9,774 nt of DNA from Flavobacteriales bacterium (GCA_024640205.1 JAHEFL010000035.1:1-9774); one strand, 5' to 3'. Shown: positions 1 through 7,001, numbered from the stretch's first letter. Notes: generated by a model not told the origin, from the sequence alone. A program made the numbers and translations.

Positions 1-644
1 ACTATGTGTGCCCTTTGGTGGGCCGCTTGCAGGATCAGGGCCACGATGCATTGGCATTGGTGCAGCAATGCGTGAATGCCGTGAATTACTACGGTTACGA
101 TAGCAAGATCATGTTCAGCAGCGTGCGGACCGTGGAGCATGTGCGCAACGCTGTCGAGATCGGGGTGCATACGATCACTGTGCCGTGGAAGCTGATGAAA
201 CAGCTGACGGACAATCATTTCACCGCCATCGGCACGCAACAGTTCTACGTGGACACGCGACTGATCACCATGAAGGTGAAGGACGTCCTGACCCGCAGCA
301 ATCCGACCGTAAAGGAGAGCGCCACGATCAGCGAAGCATTGGTGACCATGACCAAACATGGCTTTGGTGCCGTAATGGTGGTGGATGCCAAGGGCAGGAA
401 CAAGGGTGTATTCACCGATGGTGGATTGCGTCGTGGGCTTGAGAAAGAGGGCAACAAGTTCCTGGCGAAGAAACTCAGCACGCTGAAGTTCAATGCGCCG
501 TTCACGATCTCTCCGGAAGCCTTGCTGGACGATGCACAGAAGGCCTTCAAGGAGCATAAGGTGGACACGCTGAGCGTGAGCGAGAACGGGAAACAGTTAG
601 GCATGCTCGATATCCAGGATCTGATGAAGGCCATTTCTGGATAG
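1..644 (+). CDS. Transaldolase-family domain fused to a KdsD-like CBS pair (5' end outside window)
   Basis: Only the C-terminal part is present; the frame is open to the window edge, with the first full codon at base 3. Bases 3 to about 260 encode the last third of an FSA/transaldolase-type (beta/alpha)8 barrel. It reads YVCPLVGRL, then a helix, then FSSVRT (phosphate-binding SxR motif) and an ITVPW strand, and aligns along its length with the complete transaldolase at 7028-7699. The Schiff-base lysine would lie upstream, so catalysis cannot be confirmed. The residue after YVCP, which is Tyr in FSA and Phe in transaldolases, is Leu here (bases 15-17). From about base 270 come two CBS domains. 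GVFTDGGLRRGL closely resembles the CBS module of arabinose-5-phosphate isomerase KdsD (typically GxFTDGDLRR), although no SIS domain is visible. CBS pairs usually bind nucleotides and regulate the attached enzyme. The stop is 1 bp before the KdsC-like phosphatase gene, so the two are probably cotranscribed. Domain calls are confident; substrate is unknown. Confidence 0.85.
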   Translation, partial: YVCPLVGRLQDQGHDALALVQQCVNAVNYYGYDSKIMFSSVRTVEHVRNAVEIGVHTITVPWKLMKQLTDNHFTAIGTQQFYVDTRLITMKVKDVLTRSNPTVKESATISEALVTMTKHGFGAVMVVDAKGRNKGVFTDGGLRRGLEKEGNKFLAKKLSTLKFNAPFTISPEALLDDAQKAFKEHKVDTLSVSENGKQLGMLDIQDLMKAISG

Positions 645-645
645 C

Positions 646-1350
646 ATGGAGGCCTTGAAGCATTTCAAGGAAAGGGGAGGGTCTTTCCTGAAGGCTCCGG
701 ACGTGCTCAGGCGTCAGGTGGGCGGCATCAAGGCTGTGCTTTTCGACTGGGATGGCGTGTTCAACGAGGGCTTCAAGGACCTTGAGGGTGGAAGTCCGTT
801 CAGCGAGGTGGATAGCATGGGCATCAACATGCTCCGCTTCGGCCTCTGGAGCGCGCATCGGAGGAACCCTCCCGCTGCCATCATCACAGGGCAAAGGAAC
901 CCGTATGCTGTGCGGTTCGGTGAGCGGGAGCATCTCCATCAGGTCTATATGGGCTTTGCCAACAAGCCCGAAGCATTCAAGGAATTCTTACGGATCCATG
1001 GATTGCAGGCTCGTGAGGTCGCATTCTTTTTCGATGATATCCTCGACCTCCCAATTGCCAAGCAGTGTGGGTTCCGTGTCCTGATCGGGCATACAGCGAG
1101 TCCGATGATGGAACTATACGCCAGAACGAACGGGGATGCTGATTACGTGACCGGAAGCAGCGGTGGAGCACATGGTTTGCGTGAAGCATGTGAGCTGATG
1201 CTCGTTCTGCTCGGTCGCTGGAACGATGTGGTCGATCAACGGCAAGCCTACTCGGAAACCTATCAGCGTTACTTGAAGGAGCGTGACAGCGTTAGGACCG
1301 AGGTGCAGCGGTTCGAGAGGGAGGCCCCGGCACCCCCTGCCGGGCAATAG
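646..1350 (+). CDS. KdsC-like HAD-superfamily phosphatase
   Basis: This 234-residue cytoplasmic protein is probably a sugar-phosphate phosphatase of the HAD C0 type, related to KDO-8-phosphate phosphatase (KdsC). HAD motif I is FDWDGVF, with Asp34 as likely nucleophile and Asp36 as acid/base. Motif II is IITG (Thr81), the motif III lysine is Lys107 (NKPEAF), and motif IV is FFFDDILDLP (Asp130/Asp131). The segment SPFSEVDSMGINML matches the KdsC stretch that usually reads KAFNVRDGHGIK. The C-terminal SGGAHGLREACELML resembles the KdsC GGxGAVREVCELIL helix. It differs from KdsC in a roughly 28-residue N-terminal extension, a short insertion around residues 69-76, and a charged tail (residues 200-228) that could form a helix. 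KdsC proteins are usually about 170-190 residues, so this one is long. The ATG lies one base after the stop of the transaldolase-CBS gene, implying translational coupling and a shared pathway. The true substrate (KDO-8-P, KDN-9-P or another sugar acid phosphate) cannot be read from the sequence. Confidence 0.83.
   Translation: MEALKHFKERGGSFLKAPDVLRRQVGGIKAVLFDWDGVFNEGFKDLEGGSPFSEVDSMGINMLRFGLWSAHRRNPPAAIITGQRNPYAVRFGEREHLHQVYMGFANKPEAFKEFLRIHGLQAREVAFFFDDILDLPIAKQCGFRVLIGHTASPMMELYARTNGDADYVTGSSGGAHGLREACELMLVLLGRWNDVVDQRQAYSETYQRYLKERDSVRTEVQRFEREAPAPPAGQ
1326..1344 (+). repeat. GC-rich hairpin at the end of the phosphatase gene
   Basis: A perfect 7-bp inverted repeat, CCCGGCA and TGCCGGG, surrounds a CCCCC loop. 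It sits inside the last codons of the phosphatase gene and encodes part of its Ala/Pro-rich end. No T-run follows, so it is not a classical intrinsic terminator, but it could slow or protect the 3' end of the transcript. The repeat itself is seen directly; any function is inferred. Confidence 0.4.
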
Positions 1351-1360
1351 CAATTGACCT

Positions 1361-1384
1361 CGGGCGGGAACTGTACCGCACCCG
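1361..1384. terminator. Possible bidirectional hairpin between convergent genes
   Basis: The 42-bp gap between the convergent phosphatase and DUF2141 genes contains CGGG-CGG (1361-1367) pairing with CCG-CA-CCCG (1376-1384). This gives a 7-bp stem with a 2-nt bulge and an 8-nt loop. Position between two stop codons fits a shared terminator, but there is no T-tract on either strand, so the call is weak. Confidence 0.3.
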
Positions 1385-1392
1385 TCAGAAGG

Positions 1393-1821
1393 CTATTCGA
1401 GCAGGACCCTATGCCTGTTCATCCCGTTCTCCAACCGAAAGGACGACATCTCATACGTGGGCGGACCGGTAAGGCGGCGAGCATCGTTACCAAAGCCGTA
1501 GGGCTCATTGGGTATCCCGATCCAGTTCGTGTTCAGATTGCCGTTCGAGTCAATATCATGAAAGGCCTTCAAGGCATACATGCCAGGCGGCAGGTCATCG
1601 AAGCGCACCGTAACGGTCCCGCTCCTCACCTCCCCAACCTTCAACTTGCACCCCACTTCTTTTTCAAAGGCATCCTTCCCGGAACAAAGCGCGATACGCA
1701 CGACACCACCCGCGTTAGGCTTGCTCAGCACGGCCTCCACCTCCAGCATCGCCTGCGTCCAAGCCCGCTGTGGATGCACGGTCGCCAGTAGAAGAATTGG
1801 TATGAACGCGTTGTACTTCAT
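1393..1821 (-). CDS. Secreted DUF2141 family protein
   Basis: A 142-residue exported protein of the DUF2141 family, common in Bacteroidota and Proteobacteria but of unknown function. Residues 1-24 form a Sec signal peptide (MKYN, hydrophobic FIPILLLATV, cleavage probably after WTQA). The mature part carries the family signature: LPPGMYALKAFHDIDSNG (77-94), the Asn-rich NLNTN (95-99) and GIPNEPYGFGN (102-112). The acidic and Asn-rich HDIDSNGN stretch resembles a metal-binding loop, but this is inference. The fold is expected to be a small beta-sandwich in the periplasm or outside the cell. The ATG at 1821 is chosen because it forms an ATGA overlap with the aat stop and gives a cleaner signal-peptide N-terminus. 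An in-frame ATG three codons earlier (1830) is the alternative. It is the last gene of the six-gene minus-strand operon. Family assignment is firm; function is not known. Confidence 0.85.
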   Translation of the reverse strand: MKYNAFIPILLLATVHPQRAWTQAMLEVEAVLSKPNAGGVVRIALCSGKDAFEKEVGCKLKVGEVRSGTVTVRFDDLPPGMYALKAFHDIDSNGNLNTNWIGIPNEPYGFGNDARRLTGPPTYEMSSFRLENGMNRHRVLLE

Positions 1822-2411
1822 GATATCCATCGGACCGGAGAATCCAATGCCCGTGCCAGCATCTTCCTGAAATCCGTACGAGGCACTTCGACCGCTCCAA
1901 GGCTCTCCGTGAAGTCATTCAGGTATTGCGAATCCATCAGCGTGAAGCCCAGTTCCCTGCTGCGTTCGAATAGATAGGTCAGGGCCACCTTCCCCGCGTT
2001 GTTCATTCTGTGGAACATGCTTTCCGCGAAGAATGCACCACCGATGGCCACGCCATACACACCACCCACCAGGGCTCCATCGCGCCACGCTTCCACGGAA
2101 TGTGCGTGACCGGCACGATGCAGATCCACATAGGAATCCCGGACCCGTTCATCGATCCACGTTTCCTTTCGGTCGCCACAGGCGGTGATCACTTGCTCGA
2201 AGGCCTTATCCACTGTGATCTCATAGGTATTGGAACGCAGCATACGAAGGCTTCGACGGTCGGTCTTGAGCGTATCCAATGGAAAGATCGCGCGGGGGTC
2301 AGGATCGTGCCAGTACAAATTCCCATCCGGATGACTCATCGGGAACCAGCCTTTCCGATAAGCGCCAAGAAGGATATCCACCGGAATGGTCACGCCCAAC
2401 TGAACATCCAT
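1818..2411 (-). CDS. aat: Leucyl/phenylalanyl-tRNA--protein transferase
   Basis: Aat transfers Leu or Phe from aminoacyl-tRNA to proteins with N-terminal Arg or Lys, marking them for ClpS/ClpAP degradation in the cytoplasm (N-degron pathway). Visible family motifs are AYRKGWFPM (17-25), WHDPDPRAIFPL (34-45), TWIDERV (84-90), HSVEAWRDGALVGGVYGVA (104-122), FFAESMFHR (127-135) and LMDSQYLND (158-166). Asp160 and Gln162 match the Asp186/Gln188 pair implicated in catalysis in the E. coli enzyme, and Glu130 matches Glu156. The protein is 197 residues against 234 in E. coli. It lacks the N-terminal stretch before the GLLAxGGDL-like region and has FPM where E. coli has FPW, like the short alphaproteobacterial-type enzymes. 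The start at 2411 forms a TGATG overlap with the upstream peptidase stop. A longer in-frame start at 2447 would add 12 residues unlike the family and overlap the peptidase by 37 bp, so it was not chosen. Confidence 0.93.
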   Translation of the reverse strand: MDVQLGVTIPVDILLGAYRKGWFPMSHPDGNLYWHDPDPRAIFPLDTLKTDRRSLRMLRSNTYEITVDKAFEQVITACGDRKETWIDERVRDSYVDLHRAGHAHSVEAWRDGALVGGVYGVAIGGAFFAESMFHRMNNAGKVALTYLFERSRELGFTLMDSQYLNDFTESLGAVEVPRTDFRKMLARALDSPVRWIS

Positions 2412-4069
2412 CAATGTGCTTTTACCACCAGCATGGATGAAGACCATTCCGCGTTCACGAACCTGAGCGTGTATGGGCCATCCGTAAGGCTTCCGATCAC
2501 CGGATCAACGATCATGATCGTTGCACCGGACCCTTGAAACGCGCTGCTCTTCCAAACACCCCGTCCGGACAGGTCACTGATCTCGATCCATATGGGGCCG
2601 TCGATCCCAATAGGTATTCGCACTTCCAAGCGATCCGTGAACGGCATGGGGGACACGCGCAACCCCTCGTTGTCCAATTCTCTGGAACCAGCGGTCAATT
2701 CAAGGAAGCGATGGGCCTGCATGAAATCCGGTATACCATGACCGATCTGTTCCTGAGGAAGTGCATACGTGCTGGCACTTCGTCTTACAGCGTCCATCAC
2801 ATCGTGGGCGGTCCTTTCCGGATGGAGCTGCCAGAGACAGCCTACCAGCCCTGCGACCAACGGAGCAGCGAACGATGTCCCGTTGATCGGAACCACCTCG
2901 GTACCGTCCTCGCCGAGACCATAAGTGCCCAAACCCATCGCAGCAACGTCGGGTTTCACCCGCCCATCCGCGCTCGGTCCCCAGGAGCTGAAATCCGCGG
3001 GCAGGCCATCCGCATCCACGGCACCTACGGACAGGATATTGATCGCATCTGACGGAGCACTCAGAAAATGGAACTCGCTCGTGCCGGAATTGCCAGCACT
3101 GATCACCGGGATCATGCCTTTGCTCGCTGCAATTCCGCACGCGATGCTCACACGGGTGGTCTGCCCGTCCATGTCCTCATAGGCATGGTCCTGCTCCGGC
3201 CAATCGAACAGGGTATAGCCCAGTGAAGCATTAATGACGTCGACACCCGAACTATCGCACAGCTCAGCGCCGGTCACCCAGTGGTCCTCCTCGATGATGA
3301 GCTCCCAATCCGCATTCTCGGTGCGAATGAGCGCATAATCCGCCATGGGGGCTGTGCCGATAAGTTCCCCTTCCACGATCCCGGCCATGCAGGAAAGGAC
3401 CGACCGGCCATGCCAATGATCCGAATAGACATCCCCGTCATTCACGAGAACATCCCTCGTGAGCACGATGCCATCCCGATCACGCAGTGCATCGAATGCT
3501 GACAGGACATCGGTACCCTCGAACCCTGAATCGAGCACACCGATCAGGATCCCTTCGCCACGTGCACCCAGTTCATGGATCTGATGCCCGTTCATCATCG
3601 CGATCTGCCCGAAGGACAAGCCGTACGTGCCGCCCCCTTTCGAGATCCCTGAACCAAGGTGGCCGAACTTCCGACCGTCAGGAACTGAGGCGGTATAAGA
3701 ACGAACGCTGCGCACATCGGCCACGAACGGAAGGCTTTGGATGATCTCCAGAACTCCACTATCCGCCGTGCGGATGGTGATCGCATTGAACCACTTGCTC
3801 TTATTGACCAGATAAACCTCCCCGAACGAGAGTACGGCCCCTATGTACTGGGGGTCGATCGGCAGATCCAGTTCATCCATCGGGATACCTTGGGTCAGCC
3901 TACGCAGTATCGCCCGTTCCGACAGGTATTCCTCCGGTTGGTCAAGGCTGTAGGGGGTGTTGACCTTGTCCGTGAACTGCACCCAATAGGTGTCCGGAGA
4001 AGTCTGCGCACCGACCCCGAGGGCCATCGATAAGGCCATCACTGAAAAGATGAATATCCTGGCCACCAT
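2411..4069 (-). CDS. Secreted S8 (subtilisin-like) serine peptidase with T9SS type A sorting domain
   Basis: A 552-residue exported protease. Residues 1-21 form a signal peptide (cleavage after GVGA). Residues about 27-125 are a propeptide-like region typical of Bacteroidota S8 proteins (YWVQFTDK, then YLSERAILRR). The catalytic domain covers about 170-455, with Asp180 in GVLDSGF, His220 in DHWHGRSV, the oxyanion Asn327 in SAGNSG and Ser399 in NGTSFAAP. The triad is complete, so activity is likely. From about residue 468 to the end is a T9SS type A C-terminal sorting domain (VSPMPFTDRLEV, then DLSGRGVWK, then LTDGPYTLRF, then SMLVVK). This predicts transport across the outer membrane by the Por machinery, with cell-surface attachment or release. 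The ATG lies 7 bp after the upstream lipoprotein stop and the stop overlaps the aat start. No strong ribosome-binding site is visible. Likely roles are extracellular protein digestion or processing; substrates are unknown. Confidence 0.94.
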   Translation of the reverse strand: MVARIFIFSVMALSMALGVGAQTSPDTYWVQFTDKVNTPYSLDQPEEYLSERAILRRLTQGIPMDELDLPIDPQYIGAVLSFGEVYLVNKSKWFNAITIRTADSGVLEIIQSLPFVADVRSVRSYTASVPDGRKFGHLGSGISKGGGTYGLSFGQIAMMNGHQIHELGARGEGILIGVLDSGFEGTDVLSAFDALRDRDGIVLTRDVLVNDGDVYSDHWHGRSVLSCMAGIVEGELIGTAPMADYALIRTENADWELIIEEDHWVTGAELCDSSGVDVINASLGYTLFDWPEQDHAYEDMDGQTTRVSIACGIAASKGMIPVISAGNSGTSEFHFLSAPSDAINILSVGAVDADGLPADFSSWGPSADGRVKPDVAAMGLGTYGLGEDGTEVVPINGTSFAAPLVAGLVGCLWQLHPERTAHDVMDAVRRSASTYALPQEQIGHGIPDFMQAHRFLELTAGSRELDNEGLRVSPMPFTDRLEVRIPIGIDGPIWIEISDLSGRGVWKSSAFQGSGATIMIVDPVIGSLTDGPYTLRFVNAEWSSSMLVVKAH

Positions 4070-4076
4070 ACCGAAG

Positions 4077-4793
4077 CTATTGAACGCCGTACGCGACCAC
4101 CACCATATTCAATTCAAAGCCACGGACCTCGTAAATGGGTGCAGGATCGGGGTTCTGGGGTGTAGGCGGAGGAAAGATGATGTTCGTGGTCGTTTCCTCC
4201 CAATATTTCTCCACCATGCCAACGCCTTTTGCGTAGCGTTCCTCGAAGTTCCGCGTTTCCACCAGGTTAGGCGCTACCGTACTCCTCACGATCGCCGTAC
4301 GATCGAAGGTTATTCCATTCACGGTCCATGGATCGTTCACATCCCGAAGCGCCACCAGTAATTCGGCTTCCGGGCCATAGGCGTGCATATCCCAACGCCG
4401 TCCCTCGCGGATCGGGAAGGAGAGCTTCAGCCTGCGCACATTCTCCTCGGTCTTTTCCGCCACGGTCTCCGTTAGCACCGCGCTCCACACATCGCGCACC
4501 AACCAATTATCCGTACTGTCCTTCACATATCGAAGGATCCGGAGCGCTGGTCGACCAGCGGGGTCCGTATAATGCTCCTCGATGCGCTCCAATAGACGAT
4601 AGCTCACGCTATCCAGGACGTTGAACCCGTCATCGCGCCATACGGAATCGACCTGGTATTCAACCCACGTACCTATTGCGGTGGGGAAGTAATCATATCC
4701 GGGATCCTGAGGTTCTGCCGACCCTTCCTTCCCACAACTCCAAAGCAGCAAAACAACGCTGCTCAAGCATATGATGAGCCTACCTTTTTTCAT
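4077..4793 (-). CDS. Putative outer-membrane lipoprotein, unknown function
   Basis: A 238-residue lipoprotein that I cannot assign to a characterised family. MKKGR, a hydrophobic stretch (7-17) and the lipobox-like LWSC give a signal peptidase II site with Cys20 as the lipidated residue. The next residues are GKEGSAEPQD. The lack of Asp at +2 fits transport to the outer membrane, and the charged stretch could weakly resemble a Bacteroidota surface-export signal, but that is uncertain. The mature part starts with YDYFPTAIGTWVEYQVDS (33-50), a pattern common in small Bacteroidota lipoproteins. Alternating hydrophobic and polar strands follow, suggesting a beta-rich fold, with a Pro-rich loop at 208-219. 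No catalytic motif is apparent. The start codon overlaps the mnmA stop (ATGA), so it is probably translated by coupling in the operon. The next gene is the secreted peptidase, and a partnership with it is possible but unproven. Confidence 0.85.
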   Translation of the reverse strand: MKKGRLIICLSSVVLLLWSCGKEGSAEPQDPGYDYFPTAIGTWVEYQVDSVWRDDGFNVLDSVSYRLLERIEEHYTDPAGRPALRILRYVKDSTDNWLVRDVWSAVLTETVAEKTEENVRRLKLSFPIREGRRWDMHAYGPEAELLVALRDVNDPWTVNGITFDRTAIVRSTVAPNLVETRNFEERYAKGVGMVEKYWEETTTNIIFPPPTPQNPDPAPIYEVRGFELNMVVVAYGVQ

Positions 4794-5899
4794 GGTCCGT
4801 TCGGATCGTCGCGATCAATGAATCCACCGCCGATAACATCCTCTCCATCATAGAAGACGGCCGACTGGCCCGGAGCGATGCCTGCCACCGGGGCATGGAA
4901 TTCCACTTTAAGCCGATCACCGTCCATTCGCAGGCTCGCCGGTGTACCCTTGTCCTTGTATCTGATCTTCACAATGGCTTCCGCTTCACCATCCAAGGCA
5001 TCGATCTTCTGGAAATTAACGCCACGCACCCACATGGTCACCTTGTCCAGATCCTCCTTTCTACCCAGCACCACCGTATTCGTGTCAGGTTGTATCTCCG
5101 TAACGTAAAGCGGTTCTCCCGTTGCTATGCCAAGACCCTTTCGCTGTCCGATCGTAAAGAACGGATAACCGTCATGTTCCCCCAACACTTCACCCCCTGT
5201 ACTTACCAAGGTGCCATGGGCCAGTCGCTCGGTCGCTTCAGGCTCGCTCCGCTTCAGAAAGCCGCGGTAATCGTTGTCCGGAATGAAACAGATCTCATAG
5301 CTCTCGCTCTTCGACGCCAGCTCTGGAAAGCCACTGTCCAAGGCCATTTTCCGGATATCGCTCTTGTGGTACCCCCCGATCGGGAAGCGCGTACGGGCCA
5401 TGTTAGCCTGCTCCAGCCCCCAAAGTACATAACTCTGATCCTTGCCCGGGTCCAAGCCCTTGGAGATCACCCAGCGACCATCCTTGTCCTGTCTTGATCG
5501 GGCATAGTGTCCCGTGGCTATGAGCTCACAATCCATCATGTCCGCCCGTTTCAGAAGAGCCTCCCATTTGATGAACGTGTTGCACAGCACGCAAGGGTTG
5601 GGAGTGCGGCCTGCCATGTATTCCCTGGTGAAGTTCCCGATGATGGCCTCCCCGAACTCTTCGCGGATGTCGATGATCATGTGATGGAATCCACGGCTGA
5701 CCGCCATGTTCCGTGCATCGTTGATGCTATCCAGATCGCAACATCCTGTTATGCGTTTCGCCGTTCCGCCTTGGGCGTAATCCCAGGTCTTCATCGTTAC
5801 GCCGATCACCTCATACCCTTGTTCGTTCAGCATCAATGCTGCAACTGAACTGTCCACCCCACCGCTCATGGCCACCAGTATGCGCCCGTGCTTGCTCAT
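4790..5899 (-). CDS. mnmA: tRNA-specific 2-thiouridylase MnmA
   Basis: MnmA installs the 2-thio group on U34 of tRNA-Lys, -Glu and -Gln, using ATP to adenylate the uridine and a relayed persulfide sulfur. At 369 residues it has the usual length. The N-terminal PP-loop is SGGVDSS (12-18). Cys106 in TPNPCVLCN (99-107) corresponds to the catalytic nucleophile (E. coli Cys102), and Cys204 in ESYEICFIPD to the second catalytic cysteine (E. coli Cys199). GHYAR (130-134), GKDQSYVLW (152-160) and FTIGQRKGLGI (248-258) are further hallmark motifs, and the C-terminal beta-barrel ends in DVIGGGFI. The extra Cys103 is common in Bacteroidota homologues. Its ATG overlaps the stop of the upstream repeat-protein gene (ATGA), and its own stop overlaps the lipoprotein start, so translation is probably coupled across all three. 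Assignment is secure. Confidence 0.97.
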   Translation of the reverse strand: MSKHGRILVAMSGGVDSSVAALMLNEQGYEVIGVTMKTWDYAQGGTAKRITGCCDLDSINDARNMAVSRGFHHMIIDIREEFGEAIIGNFTREYMAGRTPNPCVLCNTFIKWEALLKRADMMDCELIATGHYARSRQDKDGRWVISKGLDPGKDQSYVLWGLEQANMARTRFPIGGYHKSDIRKMALDSGFPELASKSESYEICFIPDNDYRGFLKRSEPEATERLAHGTLVSTGGEVLGEHDGYPFFTIGQRKGLGIATGEPLYVTEIQPDTNTVVLGRKEDLDKVTMWVRGVNFQKIDALDGEAEAIVKIRYKDKGTPASLRMDGDRLKVEFHAPVAGIAPGQSAVFYDGEDVIGGGFIDRDDPNGP

Positions 5900-6903
5900 T
5901 TCCTATCGACCACTTCACCGTTCGCATAGGTCGTTACTTTGATCACGCGGCCGCGTTCGTCATACTCCTTCACATCACCGTCCAAGGCGTCATTGCGGTA
6001 ATTACCTTCCATTTTCAGGGTCTGTCCTTGGAGCACATTCTCCACATCGGATGGCGCACCAAGGACCGGATCGGCCGGCACCTCCGTCAGAACCCACTTG
6101 CCATTGTCATAGTATTCGGCGAAGCGACCTTCCCGTAAGCCCTTCTTGAAGATCACTTCCGAGCGCACCTGGCCGTCATCATAGTACTCCGTGAACGTAC
6201 CGTTCTCCTTCTTCTCCTTGATCATGTCCCCATTCCTGTACAGCACCTGAAGCTGTATCGATCCATCCTGGTTATAGTAGAACCAAGTCCCATCACGGTT
6301 CCCGTTCACGACTTTGCCCTCGATCTCCTTCTTGCCATTGGGGAACCAAAAGGTCATCGTGCCCTCCGGCTCACCGTTCAAATAATTGGCTGAGGACTTC
6401 AGCACCCCGTCCTGGAACCAGCTCTTATGCTCACCATGAAGCACACCCCGTACATAATTCTCCCGCTCCGCCACGCTACCATTGGCGAAATAGGCCACGA
6501 CCTCCCCGTGTAATTCACCATTGGAGTACTGCTCGAAACGACGTAGAGACCCGTTCCGGTCGTAATAATTCCACGTGCTGTCCTTTTTCTGGCCGATGTA
6601 GCGCCCTTTGGCCATGAGATCGCCTGACGGGTAGAAGTGATCCGCCCGGCTGATCGAAGTGCCCTTTTCATAGCGTTGAATGGTCGTGAGGGCTCCTTCC
6701 TCATCGTAATGGCGGAACTCACCAACAGGCCGGTCATCCTTGAACAGACCTTCATAACGGACCTTTCCGTTCGGCCAGGACTTGGTCCAAACGCCTTGTT
6801 TCAGACCAGCTGCATCCGTTCGGTTGAAATCCGCAGGAGGCTGGGCTGAGCAAGGCAGAGCCAATGCTACCAGCACGAATGAAGCGAAGGATTCCCTGAA
6901 CAT
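5896..6903 (-). CDS. Secreted YwqK/MORN-like repeat protein
   Basis: A 335-residue protein made almost wholly of about 11 repeats of roughly 23 residues. The repeat pattern is Gxxxx(W/Y)(Y/F)xxxGxxxxxxxYxNGxxxG, as in [19 protein letters not shown] and [11 protein letters not shown]. This matches the YwqK-type (toxin-antitoxin YwqK component) and MORN-like repeat families abundant in Bacteroidota; such proteins form elongated beta-meander structures that probably bind partners. Residues 1-20 are a signal peptide ([20 protein letters not shown], cleavage before QPP), so it acts in the envelope. The Pro before Cys does not fit a lipobox well. The start at 6903 is chosen because it gives the signal peptide. 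Residues upstream in the same frame (to 7137) cross the promoter region and the opposite-strand tal start and look non-coding. It is the first gene of the minus-strand operon, and the promoter motif TACCTTTG lies 8 bp upstream of the ATG. Nothing supports an antitoxin role here. Confidence 0.87.
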   Translation of the reverse strand: MFRESFASFVLVALALPCSAQPPADFNRTDAAGLKQGVWTKSWPNGKVRYEGLFKDDRPVGEFRHYDEEGALTTIQRYEKGTSISRADHFYPSGDLMAKGRYIGQKKDSTWNYYDRNGSLRRFEQYSNGELHGEVVAYFANGSVAERENYVRGVLHGEHKSWFQDGVLKSSANYLNGEPEGTMTFWFPNGKKEIEGKVVNGNRDGTWFYYNQDGSIQLQVLYRNGDMIKEKKENGTFTEYYDDGQVRSEVIFKKGLREGRFAEYYDNGKWVLTEVPADPVLGAPSDVENVLQGQTLKMEGNYRNDALDGDVKEYDERGRVIKVTTYANGEVVDRK

Positions 6904-6911
6904 GAGGTTCG

Positions 6912-6919
6912 CAAAGGTA
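6912..6919 (-). promoter_or_regulatory. Bacteroidota -7 promoter element for the minus-strand operon
   Basis: On the minus strand the bases read TACCTTTG, an exact match to the Bacteroidota consensus TAnnTTTG recognised by the primary sigma factor. A clear -33 TTG box is not seen at the expected distance. The element ends only 8 bp before the ATG at 6903, so transcription would start within a few bases of the start codon and the mRNA would be nearly leaderless. This would drive all six genes down to base 1393. Confidence 0.6.
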
Positions 6920-7001
6920 CGGGCCGACCATGCTGAAGGAGGACGGGGCGGGCGTTGGAAAAGAACGGTTATCACCATCATTCCGTGCATTCCGGTAGGA
7001 T

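Noticed and set aside
1354..1791. 145-codon plus-strand open frame after the phosphatase gene
   Set aside because: It is antisense to the DUF2141 gene, whose signature motifs are clear, and is rich in His/Arg/Pro as expected of a shadow frame.
2010..2537. 175-codon plus-strand open frame opposite aat and the peptidase end
   Set aside because: It spans two well-supported genes on the other strand, including their junction, and has no family features.
4895..5497. 200-codon plus-strand open frame opposite mnmA
   Set aside because: It lies wholly antisense to a certain mnmA, and its translation has no recognisable motif or coherent composition.
5896..6903. Antitoxin of a YwqJK toxin-antitoxin system
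   Set aside because: The repeats resemble YwqK, but the protein has a signal peptide and no toxin gene is adjacent, so only the repeat family is claimed.
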